Notes: a model not told the origin generated them from the sequence alone. 5,693 bases of DNA from Polaribacter sp. (GCA_030731695.1 JANQTK010000109.1:1-5693); one strand, 5' to 3'; counted from the stretch's first letter, positions 1 through 5,678 are shown. Numbers and translations: made by a program.

Positions 1-206
1 TGCATGGCAGGGTTACCAACAGTTGCTACATGTAAATGTTCTAATTTTTTCTTTTGGATGGCTTCTAAACCAAAAAAAGTAAAAAATATTTCAGATTCTA
101 TTCCTTCCATTCGTGCACCATTTGCCATAATGAATGCAGCATATACGTTTTCTATTGTTGCTTTTGATAGTATAAAAAGCATTTTACGAACTTTTGTTTT
201 TCCCAT
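1..206 (-). CDS. DsrE2-type DsrE/DsrF/DrsH-like sulfur carrier protein, partial (C-terminus beyond left edge)
   Basis: The first 68 residues are visible and start MGKTKVRKMLFILSKATIEN. They show the N-terminal half of a DsrE-like fold: a hydrophobic first strand (MLFILSKA), a helix with VYAAFIMANGARMEG, and then the signature IFFTFFGLEAIQKKK. The FFTFxGL segment is characteristic of the DsrE2 branch (DsrE/DsrF/DrsH-like), whose members are thought to carry sulfur as a cysteine persulfide and often work with TusA and rhodaneses. The cysteine expected in this family would lie further downstream and is not in the window, so activity cannot be judged. ATG at 206 is the first start after an in-frame stop at 219-221, only 12 bases past the tusE-like gene, so the two are almost certainly co-transcribed from the promoter near 1800. 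The left truncation is the window boundary, not a mutation. Membership of the DsrE2 subgroup rather than another DsrE-like family is likely but not certain. Confidence 0.82.
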   Translation of the reverse strand, partial: MGKTKVRKMLFILSKATIENVYAAFIMANGARMEGIESEIFFTFFGLEAIQKKKLEHLHVATVGNPAM

Positions 207-218
207 GATTTCTATGTT

Positions 219-527
219 TTAAATACAGCTTTTAGGTTTTGGTACTCCAGCAATTTTGGTTGAAACTTTTAAAGGTCCACCAGGAAATAATTCATAAAAT
301 TGCTTGATATCGATAACACCACTTTTTTTAATTCCTCTTACAGATAATGGGTCATTTGCAGCAACTCTTTCTTGAATCCAAGAAATTACTTCCCAATGTT
401 GATCTGTCATTTCAATATCATGTTCTTTGGCAATTTCTGCTCCAATTTCTTTAGTCCACTGAGAAAAATCAGTTAAATAGCCTTCGTCGTTTACTTGAAT
501 TTCAACCTGTTTTATTGTTTTTATCAT
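219..527 (-). CDS. tusE: TusE/DsrC-family sulfur carrier protein, single-cysteine form
   Basis: This 102-residue protein covers the whole DsrC/TusE family length (about 105-110). Visible hallmarks are GYLTDFSQW (16-24), the MTDQHWEVI segment (40-48) with H44-W45, SGVIDIKQFYELFPGGP (69-85) and the C-terminal tail KIAGVPKPKSCI with the penultimate C101. Family members carry sulfur on this C-terminal cysteine: DsrC serves the dissimilatory sulfite reductase DsrAB, and TusE takes sulfur from TusBCD for tRNA thiolation. True DsrC has a second cysteine 11 residues upstream; here that position is T90 (VSTKIAG), so the protein cannot form the DsrC disulfide/trisulfide and is TusE-like by this test. 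No DsrAB or TusBCD genes are visible. Its position between an SQR-like flavoprotein and a DsrE-like protein points to relaying sulfide-derived sulfur rather than tRNA modification, which is inference. The gaps to both neighbours are 12 bases. The start is ATG with no clear Shine-Dalgarno sequence. Confidence 0.9.
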   Translation of the reverse strand: MIKTIKQVEIQVNDEGYLTDFSQWTKEIGAEIAKEHDIEMTDQHWEVISWIQERVAANDPLSVRGIKKSGVIDIKQFYELFPGGPLKVSTKIAGVPKPKSCI

Positions 528-539
528 TTTAATATAGTT

Positions 540-1775
540 TTAATTGTTAATGTTTTTTCCTGCTGTGCTCATGTTTCTTGATACAAATGGAATTGGAATT
601 CCTTTTAATAATACATTCCAATAAATCCATCGAAAGGCGAGTTTTCCCCAATGATTAAAAATGCTTTCTTTCAATAATTTTAAAGGGCCAATAATTGCAA
701 ATGGAAAGTTTCCGGTTACGGGTTCTTGCACGTAATTAAAATCAATGAGTAACGCTTTGTTATTTCCAGTTTCAATAAAACAGTTTGCATGTCCATCAAA
801 TTCTTCTTTTAAAGGTTTGTTATTTATGTAAAGCAAAATGTTATCTGTTAAAGTTTCTGCTTGAAAATGCGCTACAGACCCAGCTTTTGATGCTGGAACA
901 TTGGTAGCATCTCCAATTACAAAAATATTTTCATGATCTAACGATTGTAAGGTATTAGGATGAGTGGGTACAAAATTTAAGTCATCTCCCAAACCAGAAC
1001 GTTCAATAACTTCATCTCCCATATTTGTTGGAACTGTCACCAATAAATCATACGGAACTTCGGTTTCTGCATAATCAATAATTTTATTGTTTTCAAAATC
1101 TACTTGTTCAATAGCAAAATCGGTTACCAATTTTATGTTTTTTTCTTCTAAAAGATAACCTAAAGATTTAGAACAAAACTCTTTGGTAAATGCACCACTT
1201 AAAGGCGTAACATAAGTAATATCTACTTTGTCTCTAATTCCTTTTTTATGAAAATATGAATCCGCTAAAAAAGCAAATTCAAGAGGTGCAACAGGACATT
1301 TAATAGGCATTTCAGTAATATGAACTACTAATTTTCCGCCTTTAAAATCTCTCAATTTGTTTCTTAAAGCAAGAGCACCTTCATATGTATAAAAGTCAAA
1401 AACCGATTTATGCCATTCGTCGCTTAACATTCCGTCAACTTCAGCCGGAGCAATTTTTGATCCTGTTGCAATGATAAGTAGATCATAAGCTAGAGGTCCA
1501 TTTTCTAGAGAAACTAAATTATTTTCAGCATCTATTTTCTCTATTTTTTGTTGAATATAATGAACTCCTTTTGGAATAAATTTTTCACCAACTTTTTTTA
1601 CTTGATCTTCTGTATAAATATCAAAAGGTAAAAACAAAAAACCAGGTTGATAATAGTGTGTTTTGTATTGATCAACAATGTGAATGTTCCATTCTTTTTT
1701 GGAAAGTTTAGAAACCAAATGATTCGCCATCATTGTTCCTGCTGTTCCTGCTCCTAAAATGACTAAATTTTTCAT
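540..1775 (-). CDS. Sulfide:quinone oxidoreductase-like FAD flavoprotein (SQR/FCSD family)
   Basis: With the start at 1775 this is a 411-residue flavoprotein. The N-terminal Rossmann motif LVILGAGTAGTMM (4-16, GxGxxG at 8-13) binds the FAD ADP moiety. YDLLIIATGSKIAP (97-110) is the usual ATG motif, and NIFVIGDATNVPASKAG (283-299) is the second FAD-contacting GD motif. C160 (PIKCPVAPLEFAF) and C332 (FDGHANCFIETG) match the two redox cysteines of sulfide:quinone oxidoreductase and flavocytochrome c sulfide dehydrogenase; a third cysteine, C201, is also present. The C-terminal stretch 376-398, rich in W, Y, L and I (KLAFRWIYWNVLLKG), suits a peripheral membrane/quinone-binding anchor as in SQR. 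The probable reaction is oxidation of sulfide to persulfide or zero-valent sulfur with transfer of electrons to menaquinone; this rests on family and context, and the SQR subtype cannot be fixed by eye. It heads an operon with tusE and a dsrE-like gene. An in-frame ATG at 1793 and TTG at 1796 are rejected because they add MYKLVY before the Rossmann strand and coincide with the predicted promoter. Confidence 0.85.
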   Translation of the reverse strand: MKNLVILGAGTAGTMMANHLVSKLSKKEWNIHIVDQYKTHYYQPGFLFLPFDIYTEDQVKKVGEKFIPKGVHYIQQKIEKIDAENNLVSLENGPLAYDLLIIATGSKIAPAEVDGMLSDEWHKSVFDFYTYEGALALRNKLRDFKGGKLVVHITEMPIKCPVAPLEFAFLADSYFHKKGIRDKVDITYVTPLSGAFTKEFCSKSLGYLLEEKNIKLVTDFAIEQVDFENNKIIDYAETEVPYDLLVTVPTNMGDEVIERSGLGDDLNFVPTHPNTLQSLDHENIFVIGDATNVPASKAGSVAHFQAETLTDNILLYINNKPLKEEFDGHANCFIETGNNKALLIDFNYVQEPVTGNFPFAIIGPLKLLKESIFNHWGKLAFRWIYWNVLLKGIPIPFVSRNMSTAGKNINN

Positions 1776-1793
1776 GTATACTAATTTATACAT

Positions 1794-1801
1794 CAAAATT
1801 A
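1794..1801 (-). promoter_or_regulatory. Bacteroidetes -7 promoter box of the sulfur operon
   Basis: On the minus strand these bases read TAATTTTG, an exact match to the Bacteroidetes sigma-A -7 consensus TAnnTTTG. It lies 18 bases before the ATG at 1775, so transcription would start near 1790 and leave a leader of about 15 bases. No TTG is found 17-23 bases upstream, so the -33 element is poor, which is typical of activator-dependent promoters. The start site is inferred from consensus spacing. Confidence 0.6.
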
Positions 1802-1823
1802 GAAAAGTAATCAGCCTTAAATT

Positions 1824-1837
1824 ATGATAAATGTCAT
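1824..1837 (-). promoter_or_regulatory. Candidate Crp/Fnr-family activator site upstream of the sulfur operon
   Basis: The 14-base imperfect palindrome ATGATAAATGTCAT has the architecture of FNR/DNR sites (core TGAT-N4-ATCA); here it is TGAT-AAAT-GTCA, one mismatch in the eight core bases. Its centre at 1830.5 lies about 41 bases upstream of the predicted start near 1790, the position of class II Crp/Fnr activation sites, and the promoter lacks a good -33 box. Regulation by oxygen, nitric oxide or redox state through a Crp/Fnr protein is inference; no regulator gene is in the window. Confidence 0.45.
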
Positions 1838-1838
1838 G

Positions 1839-1874
1839 AAAAAGCCTTGTGTAACCTATGTTACATAAGGCTTT
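1839..1874 (-). terminator. Strong hairpin with short T-run, probable terminator of the gene at 2103-2765
   Basis: Arms 1841-1855 and 1860-1874 are inverted repeats of 15 bases with one mismatch around a 4-base loop. Read on the minus strand, the stem AAAGCCTTATGTAAC is followed by the complementary arm ending in GGCTTTTTC, giving a five-T run, so a rho-independent terminator pointing left fits. On the plus strand all 15 pairs form, one as G-U. It sits between the hypothetical gene and the sulfur-operon promoter, so it would insulate the operon from read-through. The inner part GTGTAACCTATGTTACAT is also a good protein-binding-type palindrome, so an operator is an alternative. Confidence 0.55.
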
Positions 1875-1890
1875 AGCTATAAATAAATAT

Positions 1891-1899
1891 TAATATAAA
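1891..1899. repeat. Left copy of the putative 9-bp target-site duplication
   Basis: TAATATAAA here is repeated exactly and in direct orientation at 2090-2098, each copy immediately outside the inverted-repeat element. The sequence is pure A/T, so a chance match is possible, but its exact abutment to both ends favours a true duplication. Confidence 0.55.
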
Positions 1900-2089
1900 A
1901 CCTGTTAGGTGTAATTGAATTTTAAAAGTAATTTGCCACGAATTCACGGATTTTAATACCTATGAATCCTGTAAATTTGAATTTTCATCAAAGATGAAAA
2001 CAATTATTGTGATAAAATCCTTAAAATTTGTGAATTTGTGGCTAAAAAATCTATTTTAATATCTAATAAAATATGTACACCCAACAGGG
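1900..2089. mobile_element. MITE-like non-coding element, 190 bp, with terminal inverted repeats and 9-bp target duplication
   Basis: The ends are inverted repeats: CCTGTTAGGTGTA (1901-1913) and TACACCCAACAGG (2076-2088), 12 of 13 positions complementary. Inside lies a second pair, GCCACGAATTCACGGATT (from 1935, arm to 1956) against 2021-2042, 22 bases in which the three differences are all G-U compatible on the plus strand. At the centre is a perfect 8-bp hairpin, TTTTCATC/GATGAAAA (1982-1989, 1993-2000). The 9-bp sequence TAATATAAA directly flanks the element on both sides. There is no credible coding frame. This is the anatomy of a miniature inverted-repeat transposable element mobilised in trans. 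The ACC-type end and 9-bp duplication would suit, among others, IS982-like transposases, but the family cannot be assigned from this one copy. It fills most of the 327-base gene-free stretch. Confidence 0.65.
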
Positions 2090-2098
2090 TAATATAAA
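2090..2098. repeat. Right copy of the putative 9-bp target-site duplication
   Basis: This is the second TAATATAAA, starting right after the element's last base and ending 4 bases before the stop codon of the gene at 2103-2765. The insertion therefore landed just downstream of that gene without touching its coding sequence. Confidence 0.55.
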
Positions 2099-2102
2099 TG
2101 AA

Positions 2103-2765
2103 TTAATCTTCCTCAAAAAAGTCAATTTCACATTCAAATTCTTGGTGTAAAAATTCATCTTTACTTATCCAATAATCCGAAGTAATCATTTTATAAGAAG
2201 TATCTTTTTTGTGCAATTCCCAAATAACGTCATTTGCCTCTTCAAAAGCTTCAACAGCATTGAGTTGATCACTAAACAAACGAAGAATTAAACTATGACT
2301 ATCTAAATTTTTAGCAAAACATTTCAATACAATTTCTTTGGTAATTTCTTCATCAGCATTAGTTAAAGGCGTAATTTCAAAATCAACTATTGTGGCTTTT
2401 GTATTATGGAATTTACCATTATACGCTTTGTACAATAACTGATTCACATTAAATAAGTCCTTATGCAACTCAATTTTTGGGTATTCTTCCGAAACTTTAT
2501 CCAACAACATTTCATGTGATAATTGATCAATTTGTCCTTCAGTTAAATGTTCAGATAATTTATAATCTAAAACGATGGCTGCAGCTTCATTGGTCTCATA
2601 ATCAGTGATTGCCATGAATAATAATTCTTGCAATTCTTTTAAATCAGTACTTTGCGCATCAGGAAAATCAAACTTTTCCAAAAGAGCCTTAAAATCTTCT
2701 AAATTCCATGCGTTTGGAAGTTCATCAACTGTTGAAATTTTATGTATTTTTATAGCGTATTTCAT
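2103..2765 (-). CDS. Acidic conserved-type hypothetical protein
   Basis: This is a 220-residue protein of unknown function that I do not recognise. It has no signal peptide, no membrane segment and no nucleotide-binding or catalytic motif that can be seen, so it is probably cytoplasmic. It is rich in D and E throughout, with the tail EFECEIDFFEED, and looks mainly helical (for example NLEDFKALLEKF and LKELQELLFMA), with short strand-like stretches such as KATIVDFEITPL. It has only two cysteines, C148 (VLKCFAKN) and C212 (EFECEI), with no metal-site spacing. The ATG at 2765 is preceded by a plausible promoter in the 76-base gap to ligA. Codon use and AT content match the surrounding genes, so nothing suggests recent acquisition. 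That it is a real gene is supported by the long intact frame, balanced composition and upstream promoter. It could be a flavobacterial lineage-specific family. Confidence 0.8.
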   Translation of the reverse strand: MKYAIKIHKISTVDELPNAWNLEDFKALLEKFDFPDAQSTDLKELQELLFMAITDYETNEAAAIVLDYKLSEHLTEGQIDQLSHEMLLDKVSEEYPKIELHKDLFNVNQLLYKAYNGKFHNTKATIVDFEITPLTNADEEITKEIVLKCFAKNLDSHSLILRLFSDQLNAVEAFEEANDVIWELHKKDTSYKMITSDYWISKDEFLHQEFECEIDFFEED

Positions 2766-2785
2766 ATCTTATTTTTTCTATTTTT

Positions 2786-2793
2786 TAGATTTG
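2786..2793 (+). promoter_or_regulatory. Candidate -7 box of the ligA promoter
   Basis: TAGATTTG matches TAnnTTTG exactly, 48 bases upstream of the ligA ATG, predicting a leader of about 45 bases. No clear TTG lies at the -33 distance. It directly adjoins the opposite-strand promoter box at 2794-2801, so the two divergent promoters would overlap and could compete for RNA polymerase. Confidence 0.45.
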
Positions 2794-2824
2794 ATAAGAT
2801 AAGTTTTTAAAAGTTTAAAAACAA
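2794..2824 (-). promoter_or_regulatory. Candidate promoter of the hypothetical gene at 2103-2765
   Basis: On the minus strand a TTG (2824-2822) is followed after 20 bases by TATCTTAT (2801-2794), which matches the Bacteroidetes box TAnnTTTG at six of eight positions with good spacing. A start near 2788-2790 would give a leader of roughly 23-25 bases before the ATG at 2765. The sequence is AT-rich, so a chance match is possible. Confidence 0.4.
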
Positions 2825-2841
2825 GGTTTTTAGCAAATAAT

Positions 2842-4839
2842 ATGACGATTCAAGAAAAAATAAATTCACTAAAAGAAGAATTAAATACCCATAATTACAA
2901 CTATTATGTGTTGGATAATGCTACAATTTCTGATTTTGATTTTGATAAAAAACTCAAAGAATTAGAAAAACTCGAAAAAGAAAATCCTGATTTTTTTGAT
3001 GCAAATTCGCCCACACAAAGAGTAGGAGGGATTGTCACTAAGAATTTTGAGACAGTAACTCATAAAAACAGAATGTATTCTTTAGACAATTCCTATTCAA
3101 AAGATGATTTGTTAGATTGGGAAAAACGCATTCAAAAAATGCTTGGAACATCAGAAATTGAATATACATGTGAGTTGAAATACGATGGAGCTTCCATCAA
3201 TTTAACTTATGAAAACGGAAAATTTGTAAAAGCAGTTACAAGGGGTGATGGTTTTCAAGGAGATGATGTCACTAATAATGTAAAAACAATTCGTTCTATT
3301 CCATTGAATTTGAACACTGATTTTTTAAGTGATTTTGAAATGAGAGGTGAAATTATTTTGCCTTTAGAAGGATTTCAAAAAATGAATCAAGAACGCTTTG
3401 AAAATGGTGAAGAAGAATATAGAAATCCGCGAAACACAGCAAGTGGAAGTTTAAAATTACAAGACAGTGCTGAGGTTGCAAAACGCCCTTTAGATTGTTT
3501 GTTATATCAAGTAGTTGCATCCGAAAAAAAACACAATTCACATTTTGAGAGTTTACAAAATGCCAGAAAAGCAGGTTTTAAAGTTCCACAAACAATGCAA
3601 CTTGCAAAATCTATTGAGGAAGTTTTTGAATTTGTCAATCTTTGGGATGTTAAAAGACACGAATTACCTTACGAAACAGATGGTGTTGTTATTAAAGTAA
3701 ATAATTTACAACAGCAAGAAGAATTGGGTTACACCTCTAAATCTCCAAGATGGGCAATTGCATACAAATTTAAAGCAGAGCAAGTTGCTACAATTTTAAA
3801 TGAAATTACCTATCAAGTTGGCAGAACTGGTGCAATAACCCCTGTTGCAAATTTAGAACCAGTTCAATTGGCAGGAACTACTGTAAAAAGAGCTTCTTTG
3901 CACAATGCAGATCAAATTGAAAAGTTAGATATTAGAGTAGGAGATACTGTTTTTGTGGAAAAAGGAGGAGAAATCATTCCAAAGATTATAACAGTTGATT
4001 TTTCAAAAAGACCTCAAAATTCAATTCCAACAATATACGCTACGAATTGTCCTGAATGCAACACTCCTTTAATACGAACTGAAGGCGATGCTAAACATTA
4101 TTGCCCTAATGAATTTGGATGTGCGCCTCAAATTACAGGAAGAATTCAACATTTTATCAGTAGAAAAGCCATGAACATTGAAGGTTTAGGAGCTGAAACT
4201 GTTGATTTGTTGCGCAAAGAAGGTTTGATTGAAAACTATGCAGATTTATATGATTTAAAGGTAGAACAAATTATTCCTTTAGAACGCATGGCTGAGAAAT
4301 CAGCACAAAATATGATTGAAGGTATTGTAAAATCGAAAGAAATTCCGTTTGAAAAAGTATTATTTGCTTTAGGAATTCGTTTTGTTGGGGAAACCGTTGC
4401 AAAAAAATTAGCAAAACATTTTAAATCTATTGATAATTTAATGACAGCATCTTTTGATGAATTAATAAATGTAGATGAAATTGGAGACAGAATTGCGCAA
4501 AGTATTATCGATTTTTCAGCTGATTTAGGAAACATACATTTAATGAATCGTTTAAAACAATATGGTTTGCAACTTGAAGTTTCAGAAAAACAACAAGGTA
4601 ACCAATCAAATAAATTAGAAGGACAAATTTTTGTGGTTTCGGGAGTTTTTTATCAAATGTCAAGAGACGAATTAAAAAATGCAATAGAAAATAATGGAGG
4701 TAAAGTAAGCTCGTCCATTTCAAAAAAGACAAACTTTATTATTGCTGGTGATAATATGGGGCCAAGTAAATTAGAAAAAGCGCAAGAATTAGGAATCGAA
4801 ATTATTTCTGAAGAACAATTTATTGATTTAATATCGTAA
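2842..4839 (+). CDS. ligA: NAD+-dependent DNA ligase LigA
   Basis: LigA seals nicks in replication and repair using NAD+ and is essential in most bacteria. At 665 residues it is full length (E. coli LigA is 671). All domains are visible in order. The Ia domain has NYNYYVLDNATISDFDFD (18-35), which holds the NMN-binding tyrosines and aspartates. The adenylation domain has the active-site lysine K113 in ELKYDG, TRGDG (133-137), EMRGEI (166-171), NPRNTASGSLK (195-205), DGVVIKVN (280-287) and YKFK (308-311). The OB fold contains GRTGAITPVA (327-336). The zinc finger is C403, C406, C421 and C427. Helix-hairpin-helix repeats run about 430-585, with IEGLG (446-450) and LGIRFVGE (510-517). The C-terminal BRCT domain is about 590-665. 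No key residue is missing. The ATG follows an AT-rich leader without a Shine-Dalgarno sequence. The DUF4294 gene follows after only 4 bases and is probably co-transcribed. Confidence 0.98.
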   Translation: MTIQEKINSLKEELNTHNYNYYVLDNATISDFDFDKKLKELEKLEKENPDFFDANSPTQRVGGIVTKNFETVTHKNRMYSLDNSYSKDDLLDWEKRIQKMLGTSEIEYTCELKYDGASINLTYENGKFVKAVTRGDGFQGDDVTNNVKTIRSIPLNLNTDFLSDFEMRGEIILPLEGFQKMNQERFENGEEEYRNPRNTASGSLKLQDSAEVAKRPLDCLLYQVVASEKKHNSHFESLQNARKAGFKVPQTMQLAKSIEEVFEFVNLWDVKRHELPYETDGVVIKVNNLQQQEELGYTSKSPRWAIAYKFKAEQVATILNEITYQVGRTGAITPVANLEPVQLAGTTVKRASLHNADQIEKLDIRVGDTVFVEKGGEIIPKIITVDFSKRPQNSIPTIYATNCPECNTPLIRTEGDAKHYCPNEFGCAPQITGRIQHFISRKAMNIEGLGAETVDLLRKEGLIENYADLYDLKVEQIIPLERMAEKSAQNMIEGIVKSKEIPFEKVLFALGIRFVGETVAKKLAKHFKSIDNLMTASFDELINVDEIGDRIAQSIIDFSADLGNIHLMNRLKQYGLQLEVSEKQQGNQSNKLEGQIFVVSGVFYQMSRDELKNAIENNGGKVSSSISKKTNFIIAGDNMGPSKLEKAQELGIEIISEEQFIDLIS

Positions 4840-4843
4840 CATT

Positions 4844-5560
4844 TTGAAAAAAGTCATTTTTATACTTATATATATGTACTCTTTTTTTGGATTTGCTCAA
4901 AAAAGAGAAATGGATTCTTTACCTAAGAATTTAGAAGAATACATTATTGTTAAACCAGGTGATACCCTGACAATTGTTTTTGATGAAATATCCATATTTC
5001 CAAAACATCGGTTCAAGTCAACAGAAGATATTCGTTATTATTTGTGGTTTAAAACGAAGGTTTTCAAGGCGTATCCTTTTGCAAGATTGGCTTCACAAAG
5101 ATTAGATACGTTGAATAATAGATTAGATAGGATAAAATCTAATAGTAAAAAAAGAAAATATATAAAATTGATTCAGGAGTATATGGAAGGAGAATTTACA
5201 GATCAGCTAAAAAAGATGACCAAAACTGAAGGTCGAATCCTGATAAAATTAATACATCGTCAAACAGGAAAAACAACTTTTGATAATATAAAAGAGCTTA
5301 GAAGTGGTTGGAAAGCATTTTGGTATAATACAACAGCCAATCTTTTTAAACTTTCTTTGAAGGAAGAATACCATCCTGAATCTGTAAATGAAGATTTTTT
5401 AATTGAAGATATATTACAAAGAGCCTTTCAAAATGATCAATTACAATACCAATCCTCAAAATTAAAATTTGATTTTACGCAAATAATTACAGAAAAAAAG
5501 GCTGAAATTAATGTAGAAGAGTATAAAAAGATGTTTGCTAAAATGAAAAATAAAAAATAA
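4844..5560 (+). CDS. DUF4294 domain-containing secreted protein, TTG start
   Basis: This 238-residue protein carries the DUF4294 pattern, a family largely confined to Bacteroidetes and of unknown function. Visible conserved blocks are RYYLWFKTKVFKAYPFARLA (64-83), then EFTDQLKKMTKTEGRILIKL (117-136), IHRQTGKTTFDNIKELR (137-153) and KAFWYNTTANLF (157-168). The N-terminus, MKKVIFILIYMYSFFGFAQ, is a classic Sec signal peptide with probable cleavage near residue 18-19; no lipobox cysteine follows, so the product is likely a soluble periplasmic protein. The start codon is TTG at 4844: an in-frame stop lies at 4829-4831, no ATG occurs between, and the first ATG (4874) would destroy the signal peptide. 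It begins 4 bases after the ligA stop, implying translational coupling. The C-terminal tail from about 200 is lysine-rich and less conserved-looking. A role linked to DNA ligation is unlikely given the export signal. Confidence 0.88.
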   Translation: MKKVIFILIYMYSFFGFAQKREMDSLPKNLEEYIIVKPGDTLTIVFDEISIFPKHRFKSTEDIRYYLWFKTKVFKAYPFARLASQRLDTLNNRLDRIKSNSKKRKYIKLIQEYMEGEFTDQLKKMTKTEGRILIKLIHRQTGKTTFDNIKELRSGWKAFWYNTTANLFKLSLKEEYHPESVNEDFLIEDILQRAFQNDQLQYQSSKLKFDFTQIITEKKAEINVEEYKKMFAKMKNKK

Positions 5561-5646
5561 TAGGTATTTTTTATTTTGCTAATATTCTGATATCAAGATC
5601 CCTAGTTTTTTTTAATTGTTTTTCTTTAAAAAACTCACCAAAACAT

Positions 5647-5678
5647 TTGTTTAGAAGATAGAAAGAGTATTATCTTTG
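5647..5678 (+). promoter_or_regulatory. Near-consensus Bacteroidetes promoter for a gene beyond the right edge
   Basis: TTG (5647-5649, within ATTTG) is followed after 21 bases by TATCTTTG (5671-5678), an exact TAnnTTTG box. Both elements and the spacing fit a strong sigma-A promoter, with transcription starting about 5682-5685. The gene it drives starts after the window ends. The strength suggests a highly expressed gene, such as one for a ribosomal protein or stable RNA, which is inference. The bases between 5561 and 5646 hold no gene or convincing terminator. Confidence 0.75.

Noticed and set aside
4..222. Plus-strand open frame of 72 codons
   Set aside because: It lies opposite the DsrE2-like gene and has no family resemblance; it is a shadow of that gene.
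1776..1796. Longer N-terminus for the SQR-like protein (ATG at 1793 or TTG at 1796)
   Set aside because: The extra MYKLVY precedes a Rossmann strand that family members start with directly, and these bases overlap the predicted promoter box and transcription start.
1972..1979. TAAATTTG promoter-like box inside the MITE-like element on the plus strand
   Set aside because: No TTG lies at the proper distance upstream, and it would only drive antisense transcription into the hypothetical gene; AT-rich DNA gives such matches often.
1900..2089. CRISPR array or group II intron as explanation for the repeats
   Set aside because: The repeats are inverted and nested, not regularly spaced direct repeats, and there is no reverse transcriptase frame or intron domain V motif.
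2605..2802. Plus-strand open frame with a hydrophobic tail, ending just before ligA
   Set aside because: It is antisense to the hypothetical gene, covers the divergent promoter region, and has a serine/phenylalanine-rich shadow composition.
3353..4732. Several short frames within ligA on both strands
   Set aside because: All are embedded in the fully conserved ligA coding sequence and have no plausible product.
5604..5635. Inverted repeat AGTTTTTT/AAAAAACT after the DUF4294 gene, considered as a terminator
   Set aside because: The arms are nearly pure A/T with a 16-base loop and no GC-rich stem; such matches arise by chance in this composition.
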